Assembly: GCF_012515855.1 (NCBI RefSeq)
Contig: NZ_JAAYXO010000206.1
Location: 16,079 to 80,078, forward strand
Direction of reading: 5' to 3'
DNA length: 64,000 nt
Origin: Gordonia sp. (in: high G+C Gram-positive bacteria)
GTDB lineage: Bacteria; Actinomycetota; Actinomycetes; Mycobacteriales; Mycobacteriaceae
This document shows positions 48,989 to 58,160 of this stretch, in pieces. The notes beneath the pieces are model-generated. The model did not search any database. It had not been told where the DNA came from and saw only the letters and a list, made by a program, of their open reading frames with translations. How positions within the stretch are numbered: the stretch's first letter is position 1; each line of letters opens with the position of its first letter. A program made the translations under genes and the position numbers.

Positions 48989-50617
48989 TCAGCGGTTGGC
49001 GCGCTGCTTGATGCGCGCGGTCAGCTCCTGCACTTGGTCGTAGATGCTGCGGTCCTCGTGCAGCAGCTTCCGAATCTTCTTGTCGGCGTGCATCACCGTG
49101 GTGTGGTCGCGGTCGAAGGTCTCGCCGATCTTCGGCAGCGAGAGATCGGTCAGCTCACGGCACAGGTACATCGAGATCTGCCGGGGCAGGGTCAGCGAGC
49201 GGACCTTGCTGGGGCCGGTGAAGTCGTCGATCGCGAGCCCGAAGAAGTCGGCGGTGACGGCGACGATGCTCGCGGCGCTGATGTCCATCGGGCCGGAGTC
49301 CGGGATCAGGGCCTTCAGCACCACCTCAGCCAGCGAGATGTCGAGCTCGGTGTTGTTGAGCGACGCGAACGCGGTCACGCGGATGAGCGCGCCCTCGAGC
49401 TCGCGGATGTTGCGCTCGATCTTCGACGCGATCAGCTCGAGCACCTCGTCGGGCACGGCGAGCTTGTCCATCTGCGCCTTCTTGCGAAGGATCGCGATGC
49501 GCGTCTCGAGGTCGGGCGGCTGGACGTCGGTGATCAGACCCCACTCGAAGCGAGTGCGGAGACGGTCCTCGAGCGTCGCCAGCTGTTTCGGCGGGCGGTC
49601 GGACGAGACCACGATCTGCTTGTTCGCGTTGTGCAGCGTGTTGAACGTATGGAAGAACTCCTCCTGGATGCCTTCCTTGCCCTCCAGGAACTGGATGTCG
49701 TCGATCAGCAGCATGTCGATGTCGCGGTAGCGACGCTTGAAGGCCACGCGGCGGTCGTCGCGGAGGGAGTTGATGAAGTCGTTGGTGAACTCTTCGGTCG
49801 AGACGTACTTGACGCGCATCCCGGGGAAGAGCCGCTGGGCGTAGTGACCCGCGGCATGAAGCAGGTGCGTCTTGCCGAGGCCGGACTCACCCCATATGAA
49901 CAGCGGGTTGTAGGCACGGGCCGGGTTCTCGGCGACGGCGACGGCCGAGGCATGGGCGAACCGGTTCGACGCACCGATCACGTAGGTGTCGAAGGTGTAC
50001 TTGGGGTGCAGCGCGGTGGTGCTGTTGTCCGGGGCGCTGGTCTCGCGCTGCTCGAAGTAGCTCGACCACTCGCGGGGTTCCACCGGTCGCGCCGGCGGTC
50101 CCTGCGGGTACTGCTGCTGATAGTTCAGGGCGGCGAGTTGCTCGTCGGACGGAATCGCCGGACTCGCCGGGTAGGTCGGCGTCGGGAACGGGTGGGCATC
50201 GGCCGCGGGAAGGTCGTACTGGGACGGCATTCCGTATGTTTCGGGTGTGACTTGTGTTGCACCAGTGACGCCTGGTTGTGGATGAGCATCCCCAGAAACC
50301 GGTCCGGTGGGTGCCGGCGCTGCCGGAGCCTCTTCGGGCTCGGATACGCGCACAGCGATGTCGACGCTCTGGCCGACGTGATTGCTCAGCGCGAGCCGGA
50401 CCGTGTCGCGAAGATTTCGCTCGATCTGCTCCTGCACAACGGCCGACGGAACCGCGAGAAGTGCAAAGCCTTCGGTCATGGTCAGCGGCCTGACCAGTGA
50501 CAACCAGGCCTTCTGCTGCTGGGTCAACGGCGGGGTGTCGCCGCGGCCGGCCCCGCTGGACAGATCTGCGACAACAGCGTTCCAGATATCGCCGAACGTC
50601 TCTCGGTCCCCCGCCAC
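48989..50617 (-). CDS. dnaA: Chromosomal replication initiator DnaA
   Basis: A 542-residue AAA+ initiator. Domain I is about 1-90, domain II a Pro/Thr/Gly-rich linker of about 110 residues, domain III has Walker A GESGLGKT (243-250) and Walker B LLIDD (303-307), and domain IV contains the DnaA-box recognition helix with [14 protein letters not shown]. The GTG at 50617 has GAGGGG upstream. It binds the boxes in oriC and in its own upstream region, so autoregulation is likely. Confidence 0.98.
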   Translation of the reverse strand: MAGDRETFGDIWNAVVADLSSGAGRGDTPPLTQQQKAWLSLVRPLTMTEGFALLAVPSAVVQEQIERNLRDTVRLALSNHVGQSVDIAVRVSEPEEAPAAPAPTGPVSGDAHPQPGVTGATQVTPETYGMPSQYDLPAADAHPFPTPTYPASPAIPSDEQLAALNYQQQYPQGPPARPVEPREWSSYFEQRETSAPDNSTTALHPKYTFDTYVIGASNRFAHASAVAVAENPARAYNPLFIWGESGLGKTHLLHAAGHYAQRLFPGMRVKYVSTEEFTNDFINSLRDDRRVAFKRRYRDIDMLLIDDIQFLEGKEGIQEEFFHTFNTLHNANKQIVVSSDRPPKQLATLEDRLRTRFEWGLITDVQPPDLETRIAILRKKAQMDKLAVPDEVLELIASKIERNIRELEGALIRVTAFASLNNTELDISLAEVVLKALIPDSGPMDISAASIVAVTADFFGLAIDDFTGPSKVRSLTLPRQISMYLCRELTDLSLPKIGETFDRDHTTVMHADKKIRKLLHEDRSIYDQVQELTARIKQRANR

Positions 50618-50962
50618 TCGCTACCCCTCATCGGTCGAACTGCTCCATGCCAGTGTCAGAGACTTTGCCACGAAGCCCGGCCCCGGCGCGAGTTGTCCAC
50701 AAAGTTGTCCACACCTGTGGATCGAGCTGTGAACAAATTCCACACGTGTAATTCCTCTATCTCGATACCTGCAGGTCGCCCGCCGTTTGATTTGGATTCC
50801 GGGTGCCAGTACCCTCGAAAGGTCGCCTGTACATGGACTGCGTTCTGCGCGCGCTCAACACGAGCCGGCTCCGGCCGATCCATGATGTAGGCGGAAGACC
50901 GCCTGCAGATTGCAAGACCGCGCAGTACCAACACTGCGCAGTACCAACACAAGGAGTTTCCA
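50618..50962. promoter_or_regulatory. dnaA-rpmH divergent regulatory region with DnaA boxes
   Basis: A 345-bp non-coding stretch between dnaA (minus) and rpmH (plus). It holds perfect boxes TTGTCCACA at 50693-50701 and 50705-50713, TGTGGATCG at 50716-50724 and TGTGAACAA at 50728-50736. A 16-bp tandem repeat lies at its rpmH end. Confidence 0.75.
50920..50951 (+). repeat. 16-bp tandem repeat in the rpmH leader
   Basis: Two adjacent units GCGCAGTACCAACACT (50920-50935) and GCGCAGTACCAACACA (50936-50951), 15 of 16 identical, ending at the rpmH ribosome binding site (AAGGAG, 50951-50956). Confidence 0.85.
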
Positions 50963-51106
50963 GTGGCCAAGGGGAAGCGCACCTTCCAGCCGAACAACCG
51001 TCGTCGCGCTCGCGTGCACGGCTTTCGTCTCCGCATGCGGACCCGTGCCGGTCGCGCCATCGTGAACGGCCGCCGCTCCAAGGGCCGCGCCAAGCTGACA
51101 GCCTGA
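50963..51106 (+). CDS. rpmH: 50S ribosomal protein L34
   Basis: A 47-residue very basic protein starting at a GTG ([20 protein letters not shown] and ending [10 protein letters not shown]), 7 nt after AAGGAG. The conserved L34 core [18 protein letters not shown] is present. It is part of the large ribosomal subunit and opens the rpmH-rnpA-yidD-yidC-jag operon. Confidence 0.97.
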   Translation: MAKGKRTFQPNNRRRARVHGFRLRMRTRAGRAIVNGRRSKGRAKLTA

Positions 51107-51131
51107 GTCGATAATCCGGCCCGGGCAATCG

Positions 51132-51557
51132 GTGTCGGCCGACTCGACTCGGATTTCGCGGAAGTCCGATTTCACCCGCACACTCTCCAAGGGTGTGCGG
51201 GTTTCGGCACGTGATCTGTCAATTCAGGTGGCTCCGGTGGGAGCCGAGTGGCCTGATCGGACGGACTTGCGGCCGGACGTCGTGCTTCACGGTGGTCCGT
51301 GGCTCGGTTTGATCATCTCGAAGAAGGTCGGCAATGCGGTGATTCGTCATCGCACTGCCCGACGGCTTCGTCATGCCTTCGCCGCGGTGGCCTCCGACGA
51401 GCTGCCTCGGGAGACGTACGTGGTGATCCGCGCGTTCCCGGGCATCGTCGACCGTTCGAGCACTGAACTGGCCGAGGTCCTGCGCTCAGCGCTGAGGCAT
51501 CGGAAGGTGGTCGCGGCCGTCAGGGCTGCCTCGACCGAAGCGGAGGTTGTGCGATGA
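51132..51557 (+). CDS. rnpA: Ribonuclease P protein component
   Basis: A 141-residue basic protein that, with the RNA subunit, matures the 5' end of tRNAs. Family features: SRKSDFTRTLSKGVR at the N-terminus and the RNR-type motif in SKKVGNAVIRHRTARRLRHA. Start codon GTG at 51132, 25 bp after rpmH; no strong ribosome binding site, and the usual LP..R..R N-terminal prelude is partly missing, so the start is less certain. Coupled to yidD by ATGA. Confidence 0.93.
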   Translation: MSADSTRISRKSDFTRTLSKGVRVSARDLSIQVAPVGAEWPDRTDLRPDVVLHGGPWLGLIISKKVGNAVIRHRTARRLRHAFAAVASDELPRETYVVIRAFPGIVDRSSTELAEVLRSALRHRKVVAAVRAASTEAEVVR

Positions 51558-51886
51558 GTTCTGGCCAGCGGACTTTTGCCGAGCGTCTTTACCGGTTGCC
51601 ACGTGCAACCCTGATCTTCCTGATCGAGCTCTACCGGTCGTATGTGTCTCCGATGCGACTGCCGACCTGTCGATTCGAGCCGACGTGCAGCGGGTATGCC
51701 GTCGAAGCTCTCGACAAGCACGGCTTCGTGTGGGGCTCGATCCTCGCCGTCTGGCGACTGCTCAAGTGCGGACCGTGGCACAAGCCCGGCTACGACCCGG
51801 TCCCGGAGTTGGGACCCGTGGAGTGGCTGCGCACCAAGACTTCAAACACAGGTGCCTCGGCACCGACTTCAGATAGGGGCAAGTGA
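51554..51886 (+). CDS. yidD: Membrane protein insertion efficiency factor YidD
   Basis: A 110-residue protein with an amphipathic N-terminal helix (LPRATLIFLIELYRSYVSPM) and the conserved Cys/Arg-rich core (CRFEPTCSGYAVEALDKHG, LKCGPWHKPGYDPVP). It assists YidC-dependent insertion at the membrane. Overlaps rnpA by 4 bp and precedes yidC by 3 bp. Confidence 0.95.
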   Translation: MSSGQRTFAERLYRLPRATLIFLIELYRSYVSPMRLPTCRFEPTCSGYAVEALDKHGFVWGSILAVWRLLKCGPWHKPGYDPVPELGPVEWLRTKTSNTGASAPTSDRGK

Positions 51887-51889
51887 GCC

Positions 51890-53095
51890 GTGCTCAACTT
51901 CATCTACTACCCGGTGTCCTGGATCATGTGGGTCTGGCACTGGTTGTTCGATGCGATACTGCCTGACACGTCGGGGTGGTCGGGTGTCGCTTGGGCACTG
52001 TCTGTGGTCTTCCTGGTGTTCTCGCTCCGCGCGATTCTGTACAAGCCGTTCGTCAAGCAGATCCGAACGACCAAGCAGATGCAGGAAATCAACCCGCAGA
52101 TGCAGGCGATTCGCAAGAAGTACGCGAACGACCGGGTCAAGATGACCGAAGAGATGCAGAAGCTGCAGAAGGAGAACGGGTTCAACCCGTTGCTCGGCTG
52201 CCTGCCGATGTTTATGCAGATCCCGGTCTTCATCGGCCTGTTTCACGTGCTGCGGTCGTTCAACCGCTACATCCCTGAAGGCGGCGGCGGCTTCGGTCTC
52301 CCCCACACCGGTGCTGACCTCTCGCTCGAGGCCAACCGCGAGATCGGCAACTACGCGTTCAGCCCGGAGCTGGTTCAGAACTTCCTGGACGCCCGACTGT
52401 TCGGTGTCCCGCTGTCGTCGTTTGTCACCCAGCCCGCTGAGCAGTGGCAGGCTTTCATGTCCGCTGCGACGGACACCATGAGCGTTCCGGTCGACTTCAC
52501 CCGCGCTCAGATCGCCATCGTCGTCATCCCGCTGATGCTGATCGCGTCGTTCGCTACGCACATGAACTCGCGCGCATCGGTTGCCCGCCAGACCGCCGCC
52601 GCGGAAGAGAACCCGCAGACGCGCATCATGAACAAGCTCGCGCTGTACGTGTTCCCGCTCGGCATCCTGGTGATGGGCGTGTTCTTCCCGGTCGCCATCC
52701 TGCTCTACTGGGTCGCCAATAACGCGTGGACCTACGCACAGCAGCACATCGTGTTCGGCAAGATCGCCGCGGAAGAGGAAGCGGCTAAGCAGGCCAAGGA
52801 CGAGCGACTCAAGGCAGCTGCCCCCAAGCCCGGTGCACGTCCGGACAAGACTAAGCGTGAGGGCACCGTTGCGGTCGTCGACGGTGATGTTGACGACGCC
52901 GCTGAGGAGGCGCCGAAGAAGGTGTCGACCACCAAGAAGTCGACCGAGGCGAATCAGCAGAACACCGCTAAGTCGGCGCCTAAGAAGCCCTCGCCCGGCC
53001 AGAAACCGTCGCCCGGCCAGAAGCCGCGGCCCGGAGGGGCACGACAGTCCGGTAGCAAGCGCAACAAGAAGAAGGGTCGGCCCGGCGGCCGTTGA
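51890..53095 (+). CDS. yidC: Membrane protein insertase YidC (Oxa1 type)
   Basis: A 401-residue insertase with about five transmembrane helices (segments near 8-25, 30-50, 105-130, 205-230 and 245-270) and the conserved hydrophilic-groove Arg region after [15 protein letters not shown]. The coiled-coil loop [20 protein letters not shown] is typical. A basic Lys/Pro-rich tail (about 300-401) may contact ribosomes. GTG start after GGGGCAAGTGAG. Confidence 0.95.
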   Translation: MLNFIYYPVSWIMWVWHWLFDAILPDTSGWSGVAWALSVVFLVFSLRAILYKPFVKQIRTTKQMQEINPQMQAIRKKYANDRVKMTEEMQKLQKENGFNPLLGCLPMFMQIPVFIGLFHVLRSFNRYIPEGGGGFGLPHTGADLSLEANREIGNYAFSPELVQNFLDARLFGVPLSSFVTQPAEQWQAFMSAATDTMSVPVDFTRAQIAIVVIPLMLIASFATHMNSRASVARQTAAAEENPQTRIMNKLALYVFPLGILVMGVFFPVAILLYWVANNAWTYAQQHIVFGKIAAEEEAAKQAKDERLKAAAPKPGARPDKTKREGTVAVVDGDVDDAAEEAPKKVSTTKKSTEANQQNTAKSAPKKPSPGQKPSPGQKPRPGGARQSGSKRNKKKGRPGGR

Positions 53096-53141
53096 CCGGC
53101 GCCGCGACCCCCCACGACGTTTCCATTAAGTGAGGTAGAGA

Positions 53142-53747
53142 ATGACTGACCAGATTGTGTCGCCCGACGACGCGGAGAAGGTGGAGCCGACTGCGGCCGC
53201 CGATCCCGCGGTCGTTGATACCGAAGCCCTTGATACCGCGGACGAGGTCGACGAGATCGACGAGGCCGATGATCAGGGTGACGAAGAGGACCGCCTCGTC
53301 GAAGAGGGCGAGATTGCCGGCGATTACCTCGAGCAGTTGCTCGACATCCTGGATTTCGATGGAGACATCGATCTGGATGTCGACGGCGATCGTGCGATCG
53401 TCAGCATCGATGGAGGCAAGGATCTGACGAAGCTGGTCGGACGCAACGGCGAGGTGCTCGATGCACTCCAGGAGTTGACTCGGTTGGCGGTGCAGCAGTC
53501 GACCGGCGATCGCAGCCGGCTGATGCTGGACGTCGCCCGTTGGCGCGCCGACCGTCGCGATCGTCTGGCCCTGATCGGGACCGAGGTCGCCGAGCGGGTT
53601 CGTGATTCGGGCGAGCGTGAGTCGCTCGATCCGATGACGCCCTTCGAGCGCAAGATTGTGCACGACGCCGTCGCTGCGGTGGACGGTGTCTTCAGCGAGA
53701 GCGAGGGTGCCGAGCCCAATCGCCGGGTGGTCGTCATCAAGGAGTGA
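53142..53747 (+). CDS. jag: Jag/KhpB-type KH and R3H domain RNA-binding protein
   Basis: A 201-residue protein. An acidic N-terminus (about 1-65) replaces a classical Jag-N domain. A KH domain (about 75-140; DGGKDLTKLVGRNGEVLDAL) and a C-terminal R3H domain (about 140-200; LDPMTPFERKIVHDAVA) follow. Homologues bind RNA and influence cell elongation. Position after yidC is conserved; a strong hairpin ends the operon, whereas rsmG normally follows closely. Confidence 0.93.
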   Translation: MTDQIVSPDDAEKVEPTAAADPAVVDTEALDTADEVDEIDEADDQGDEEDRLVEEGEIAGDYLEQLLDILDFDGDIDLDVDGDRAIVSIDGGKDLTKLVGRNGEVLDALQELTRLAVQQSTGDRSRLMLDVARWRADRRDRLALIGTEVAERVRDSGERESLDPMTPFERKIVHDAVAAVDGVFSESEGAEPNRRVVVIKE

Positions 53748-53767
53748 CCGCTCCCCTACCCCATGGT

Positions 53768-53802
53768 CGAGAAGCCCCGGTTCAATGAACCGGGGCTTCT
53801 CG
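53768..53802 (+). terminator. Terminator after jag
   Basis: A perfect 16-bp stem (CGAGAAGCCCCGGTTC arms) with a 3-nt loop, 20 bp after the jag stop. T-run absent. Confidence 0.8.
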
Positions 53803-53955
53803 CATGTCTGGGTGTCTCGATGGTCGGCAGAAGCAGGTGGTCACTTTCGACACAGTGACTTATCGAGGAGCTGCCCTCCCTATGGGCTACTTGCTCCCCA
53901 ATTCGGGGGTAGTGGCCGATGCGGAGACTTACAACGATGTAGTTCAGGAGGTCTC

Positions 53956-53969
53956 GTTCCACGTGAAAC
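53956..53969. promoter_or_regulatory. parS: parS-like site
   Basis: GTTCCACGTGAAAC; one mismatch from GTTTCACGTGAAAC. Same variant as the sites at 56076, 56379 and 56415, in inverse orientation. Confidence 0.7.
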
Positions 53970-53999
53970 TTCTGCTAGTCGTCGGTGGCGACGTTTCCA

Positions 54000-54015
54000 T
54001 GTTTCACGGGAAACA
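54000..54015. promoter_or_regulatory. parS: parS-like site (one mismatch)
   Basis: TGTTTCACGGGAAACA; 15 of 16 match to TGTTTCACGTGAAACA, with the central CGTG altered. Confidence 0.55.
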
Positions 54016-55066
54016 AGGTATCGAAGGATGACGGGCGACCAGTAGGTAGTGGTTGAACGGGACGACGACGCCCCTTGATGTGCGAGTTCTGATGGTGCGA
54101 ATTCGGCGTCCCGGTGATGCCATCGGACTCGGGTCTGTGTCGACGTGATGATGATCCACACAGATTCTTCTCGGTGGACTTGACCTTCGGCATAGCCGGA
54201 GAAACCGAGCGAGAGTAGACTCTCTGCATCTGGACATGACCGAACGCCGATGCTCGTCGGCGCCGACGTCATCCCATGCCGGCCGAGTCTTCGCCGCGCA
54301 GACCACGTCGGGCAGACACGGCGGCCGGTACAGAACGTGGCTGTTGCGTCTGGTCGCCACCATGGACCCGACTATCGGAGCTGAGCTCCGGCGGGCTTGG
54401 AGTGAGTTTCGCCCGACAGCAGAAGAATCGTTGGTGGTTGTCGCGGCGCAGTTGGAGCCGGCGTGTCGTCGGCGGTCGAATAGTTACCGCTATTGGGCCT
54501 CCCTCTGCCGCCTTGCCAGGTGCCCTCGGATCCACGGAATCACCGCCGGCGAGTCTCCTTGCACGCGACACTTGCGGACGGCTTCCGACGATTGGCTGAG
54601 TCTCCTGTGATTCGTTGAGCGCCGGGGCTCGACGGTGTCGGGTCTCCAGTCGCCCGGTTGTCGGTGACCACCTCTCCCGATATCGCTGCGGCTTCGCGTG
54701 GAACGAGAAACCCGTCAGCCGTGCCTTCACTGGATCGTCTCCTAAGCCGTACCGCTGCCCTCCCCTACCGCTGCCAAGACCCTGCCCTTCCAGATCGATG
54801 GAAGAGTGAACCGAACGGGCGTCGGCTGAGGATGCATTCGCCACCACCGCGGCGGCGGCCAAGCGGACCGTTGGCGGGTGCTCAAGCTCTGTTGGTCAGC
54901 TGTTGGCTACCTGGAGACCGGATGTCGGTGGCCGACGTTCGTGTCTTCGCAAGCTGACGTGAGGGCGATGTGTCTGGCTACCCGTGAGCCACGACGGACA
55001 TCGAGTTTCGGCACCGAAGTCAGTCGGCTGGAGTGGAGAGGCGGGGCCTTCTCACGGCCATGTCAG

Positions 55067-55080
55067 GTTCAACGTGAAAC
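55067..55080. promoter_or_regulatory. parS: Weak parS-like site
   Basis: GTTCAACGTGAAAC; two mismatches in the left arm. Lies just upstream of the istA remnant. Confidence 0.3.
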
Positions 55081-55187
55081 ATTGTCTCTGTGTTGCGAGA
55101 ACGCACGATGAGAGGTCGCTGTCGACGGCGCGGAGAACTGAGCAGTAGCGGCGCATGAAACGTGAACACTCTGCCGACGATTGAAGT

Positions 55188-55640
55188 GTGATCACTGTGG
55201 ACCACTGGGCATTGATCCGCGGCCTTGCTGCTGACGGGGTGCCGAAGGCTCGGATCGTCGACCAGTTGGGTATCAGCCGTACGACGGTGGTCAAGACGGT
55301 GGCGTCGACCGATCCGCCGAAGTACGAACGGAGATCGGCGCCGACTCGTTCACGCCGTACGGGTCGCAGGTTCGGTAGTTGCTGGCGCAGCCCCGGATAT
55401 CCCGGCGACGGTCCTGGCTGAACGGGCCGGGTGGCTGCGGTCGATCCGCTGATTCCGGGAGAACGTCGAACACATCCGCAGTGCCGGTGCGCGGATCGAT
55501 CCGGTTGATCGGCTCAGCTGGTCAGCTGGGGATGCCGTGCGTGTTGCTGGTCCGTGGTCGCCCGTGGCCGTCAGATCACTCAGTGTTCGGAGTACACAGC
55601 CACGGCTCGCATGGTCAGTCCTTGGTCCCCTTGTTGTGCC
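55188..55640 (+). pseudogene. Decayed IS21-family transposase istA
   Basis: The frame begins MITVDHWALIRGLAADGVPK then ARIVDQLGISRTTVVKTVAS, the N-terminal helix-turn-helix of IstA. Further homology continues in other frames: FTPYGSQVR, then PDIPATVLAERAGWLRSIR, FRENVEHIR, and RIDPVDRLSWSAGDAV. At least two single-base frameshifts and two nonsense codons interrupt it (Gln to TAG in the middle, Trp to TGA before FRENV). The C-terminal catalytic part and istB are missing. The element is long dead; inverted repeats were not found. Confidence 0.75.
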
Positions 55641-55994
55641 GAGGGTCGTGCGCCCAGCCTGATGAATGTCGGGTCGCGACGATGTCGGGCGGTGGGTGTG
55701 CGATGCTCTGCCCGCTGCGTTCGTTCCTCTCGCGTTCGCATCGATGGCAGCTAGCGTCGGGTGCCGGAAGCGCGTTGACGGTTGCCGCGGCTCGATTGGC
55801 GTCGGGTGCGATCTTGCCTGGCGACGTATCCACCTTTGTTCATTCCGTCCTTCTCGCTTCCTCGCCCCTCAGGTTCACAGCTTCACGCTACGAATCTTCG
55901 GCACGCGACACCGGTGGGAGGATTCGGAATCGAGATCGTTGAGGTTCGGTGGACACGTCCGGCTGCGACAGGCTACGTGGTGGCGATGACCGGT

Positions 55995-56008
55995 GTTCCA
56001 CGTGAAAC
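55995..56008. promoter_or_regulatory. parS: parS-like site
   Basis: GTTCCACGTGAAAC, one mismatch from the perfect palindrome. Confidence 0.7.
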
Positions 56009-56075
56009 TGTCCGCCAGGATCGGCTGTCGCTCTATCGGCGGCCGACTCCCCTCCCCTGCGGGGCAGTCGGTTCG

Positions 56076-56089
56076 GTTTCACGTGGAAC
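56076..56089. promoter_or_regulatory. parS: parS-like site
   Basis: GTTTCACGTGGAAC, one mismatch; 68 bp from the previous site and in inverse orientation. Confidence 0.7.
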
Positions 56090-56378
56090 GACGATGAGCT
56101 CTTCTGCTGAGGGTCGATGCCGCATTCGATCCGACAGTTCCGATGATTGCCACGCACGTCGACCGAGTAAATCTGTGGACGGATTCGGTGAGAGTGTGGA
56201 AATTGTTCCCAACGAGTCCGGGCCGTCGTGTCGCGACTAAGCTAGTGGGTATCAAACTGATGGCCACTGATCCGTTCGGTACGGCTCGAGCTCCCACTCC
56301 AGAGCCTCACTTTGTTGCCGCGCGCATCGGTCCCTCAGTGATCGAGGATCGGTATTGGCTTGGCACGGACGGTAGCGC

Positions 56379-56392
56379 GTTTCACGTGGAAC
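56379..56392. promoter_or_regulatory. parS: parS-like site
   Basis: GTTTCACGTGGAAC, one mismatch; 57 bp before rsmG's ATG. Confidence 0.72.
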
Positions 56393-56414
56393 ACAACGCG
56401 GCCCGTCGGTTGTA

Positions 56415-56428
56415 GTTTCACGTGGAAC
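56415..56428. promoter_or_regulatory. parS: parS-like site
   Basis: GTTTCACGTGGAAC, one mismatch; 20 bp upstream of the rsmG start, so ParB binding could affect rsmG-parAB expression. Confidence 0.72.
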
Positions 56429-56448
56429 AGAGGATGGATTGAGGAACG

Positions 56449-57147
56449 ATGGCTGACGAGCCCTTGGCGGAACTTGAGCAGACACCGGTGATTGCCGCGC
56501 AGATCTTCGGTGACCGCCTGCCGCTCGCCGAACAGTATGCGAGCGTGCTGAGCGAAGAAGGTGTCCTCCGCGGATTGATCGGGCCGCGTGAAGTACCCCA
56601 ACTGTGGACACGGCATCTGCTCAACTGTGCGGTGCTATCGGAGGTGATCGATGCCGATGCGAGCGTGGTGGACATTGGTTCCGGCGCCGGCTTCCCAGGC
56701 ATTCCCCTAGCTATTACAAGGCCGGACCTGTCGATCACGTTGATCGATCCGCTGCTGCGCCGGACTACGTTCCTGGAAGAGATCGTCGAGGCTCTGGCGC
56801 TCGACAACGTGACTGTCGTTCGGGGTCGTGCGGAGGAGAAGGCGGTGTTGAAGATGGTCGAGCCGGCGGACGTCGTCACCTCCCGTGCGGTGGCACCACT
56901 CGAGAGGCTCGCTCGTTGGTCCGCTCCCCTGATCCGCGGTGGCGGTCGGCTGGTTGCTTTGAAGGGCCGGTCGGCTGCCGACGAGATCGCCCGTGATTGG
57001 GAGAAGGTTCTTCGGATGGGCATACGGGATCTCAGTGTCGAACAGTGCGGAACGATCCTCGAGACCCCGACTACCTTGATCGTCGGGAAGCGGATTGAGA
57101 GCGGCCGCGATGCCCGTGCTGCTCGTAAAGCTAAGCGTCGGAGCTAA
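56449..57147 (+). CDS. rsmG: 16S rRNA (guanine-N7) methyltransferase RsmG (GidB)
   Basis: A 232-residue SAM-dependent enzyme that methylates G527 (E. coli numbering) of 16S rRNA; loss gives low-level streptomycin resistance. The SAM motif is VVDIGSGAGFPGIPLAITRP and the family segment LIDPLLRRTTFLEEI follows; WTRHLLNCAVL is the RsmG N-terminal motif. Ribosome binding site GAGGAA, start ATG at 56449. It precedes parA by 71 bp in the usual rsmG-parA-parB order. Confidence 0.95.
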   Translation: MADEPLAELEQTPVIAAQIFGDRLPLAEQYASVLSEEGVLRGLIGPREVPQLWTRHLLNCAVLSEVIDADASVVDIGSGAGFPGIPLAITRPDLSITLIDPLLRRTTFLEEIVEALALDNVTVVRGRAEEKAVLKMVEPADVVTSRAVAPLERLARWSAPLIRGGGRLVALKGRSAADEIARDWEKVLRMGIRDLSVEQCGTILETPTTLIVGKRIESGRDARAARKAKRRS

Positions 57148-57218
57148 GGAAGGTACTGGAATTGGTGTCATTTCGACGCAAGGCGCACAATGGAAACACT
57201 GACCGAAGGAGTTCCGGG

Positions 57219-58160
57219 GTGCCCCACCACGAGCAGAGCGTTTCACGTGAAACGCCTCCCAGCGCGCCAGCCCACAGATTCGACGACACTCCGATTGCTA
57301 CCGCAGCAGCACGGGCGAGCGAGGTCCTGACGCCGGGCGGGACCGGCACCCTCCCCCGTCCGCCGCAGCCGCGAATCATGACAATCGCGAACCAGAAGGG
57401 CGGCGTTGGCAAGACGACGTCAGCGGTGAACCTGGCGGCCGGACTGGCTCTCCACGGCTTGGGAGTCCTCGTCATCGACCTCGACCCGCAGGGCAATGCC
57501 AGCACGGCGTTGGGGATCGATCACCGCAAGCCAGGCATCGCCTCGGTGTACGAAATGTTGCTCGACGATGTCGCTCTGCGCGACGCGATCCAGCGGTCAC
57601 CGTTCAGCGAGCGTCTCTTCTGCGTGCCGTCGACTTTGGACCTGGCGGGTGCCGAGATCGAGCTCGTGTCTGTGGTGGCGCGCGAGAGCCGTCTGCGGAA
57701 TGCCCTCGACCCGTCGCTTCTCGAGGAACTGCAGATCGATTACGTCTTGATCGACTGCCCGCCTTCGCTCGGGTTGTTGACGGTCAACGCGATGGTCGCT
57801 GCGCAGGAGGTCTTGATTCCGATTCAGTGCGAGTACTACGCGCTGGAAGGTGTCGGACAGCTTCTCCGCAACATTGAGTTGGTCCAGGCGCACCTGAACA
57901 AAGAGCTGCATGTGTCGACGATTCTGCTCACCATGTATGACGGCCGCACCAAGCTGGCCGATCAAGTCGCCGCGGAGGTCCGCAATCACTTCGGCGACAA
58001 GGTGCTGTCGACAATCATCCCTCGCAGCGTCAAGGTCTCGGAAGCTCCGGGATTCGGTATGACGATCATCGAGTACGACCCGGGTTCACGTGGAGCCATG
58101 AGTTATCTAGACGCCGCGCGCGAACTAGCCGAGCGTGGCGCCGCAGGAGGACGTTTCTAA
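57219..58160 (+). CDS. parA: Chromosome partitioning ATPase ParA (Soj)
   Basis: A 313-residue deviant Walker A ATPase that drives origin segregation by interaction with ParB-parS. The P-loop is [28 protein letters not shown] and LIDCPPSLG follow. I choose the GTG at 57219, 7 nt after AAGGAG, over the frame opening at 57162. The N-terminal extension (about 50 residues) includes VSRETPP, encoded by the perfect parS at 57240-57253. The stop overlaps the parB start region (TAATG). Confidence 0.95.
   Translation: MPHHEQSVSRETPPSAPAHRFDDTPIATAAARASEVLTPGGTGTLPRPPQPRIMTIANQKGGVGKTTSAVNLAAGLALHGLGVLVIDLDPQGNASTALGIDHRKPGIASVYEMLLDDVALRDAIQRSPFSERLFCVPSTLDLAGAEIELVSVVARESRLRNALDPSLLEELQIDYVLIDCPPSLGLLTVNAMVAAQEVLIPIQCEYYALEGVGQLLRNIELVQAHLNKELHVSTILLTMYDGRTKLADQVAAEVRNHFGDKVLSTIIPRSVKVSEAPGFGMTIIEYDPGSRGAMSYLDAARELAERGAAGGRF
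57240..57253. promoter_or_regulatory. parS: Perfect parS site inside the parA 5' coding region
   Basis: GTTTCACGTGAAAC, a perfect 14-bp palindrome, read in frame as VSRET near the ParA N-terminus. Confidence 0.88.

Larger units (their letters stand above)
53803..56448. other. 2.6-kb gene-poor gap with parS-like sites and IS21 debris
   Basis: No convincing intact gene lies here although jag and rsmG are usually neighbours. Frames present are short and lack recognisable domains, ribosome binding sites or typical codon bias. By eye the region is richer in A and T than the flanking genes. It holds seven parS or near-parS sites and a decayed IS21-type istA (55188-55640). The rest, 53803-55187 and 55641-56448, shows no further feature I can name. 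Confidence 0.75.

Noticed and set aside
53804..54031. 75-codon frame MSGCLDGRQKQVVTFDTVTY...
   Set aside because: No ribosome binding site or domain; two of its segments (SFHVKL, MFHGKQ) are simply parS sites read as protein.
54236..54610. 124-codon frame in the jag-rsmG gap
   Set aside because: No recognisable domain, competing frames of equal length on both strands, poor codon pattern.
55156..55168. GAAACGTGAAC near the istA remnant as parS
   Set aside because: Lacks the central CACGTG and one full arm.
58084..58097. GGTTCACGTGGAGC in parA as parS
   Set aside because: Arms do not match the consensus beyond the E-box core CACGTG; several mismatches.
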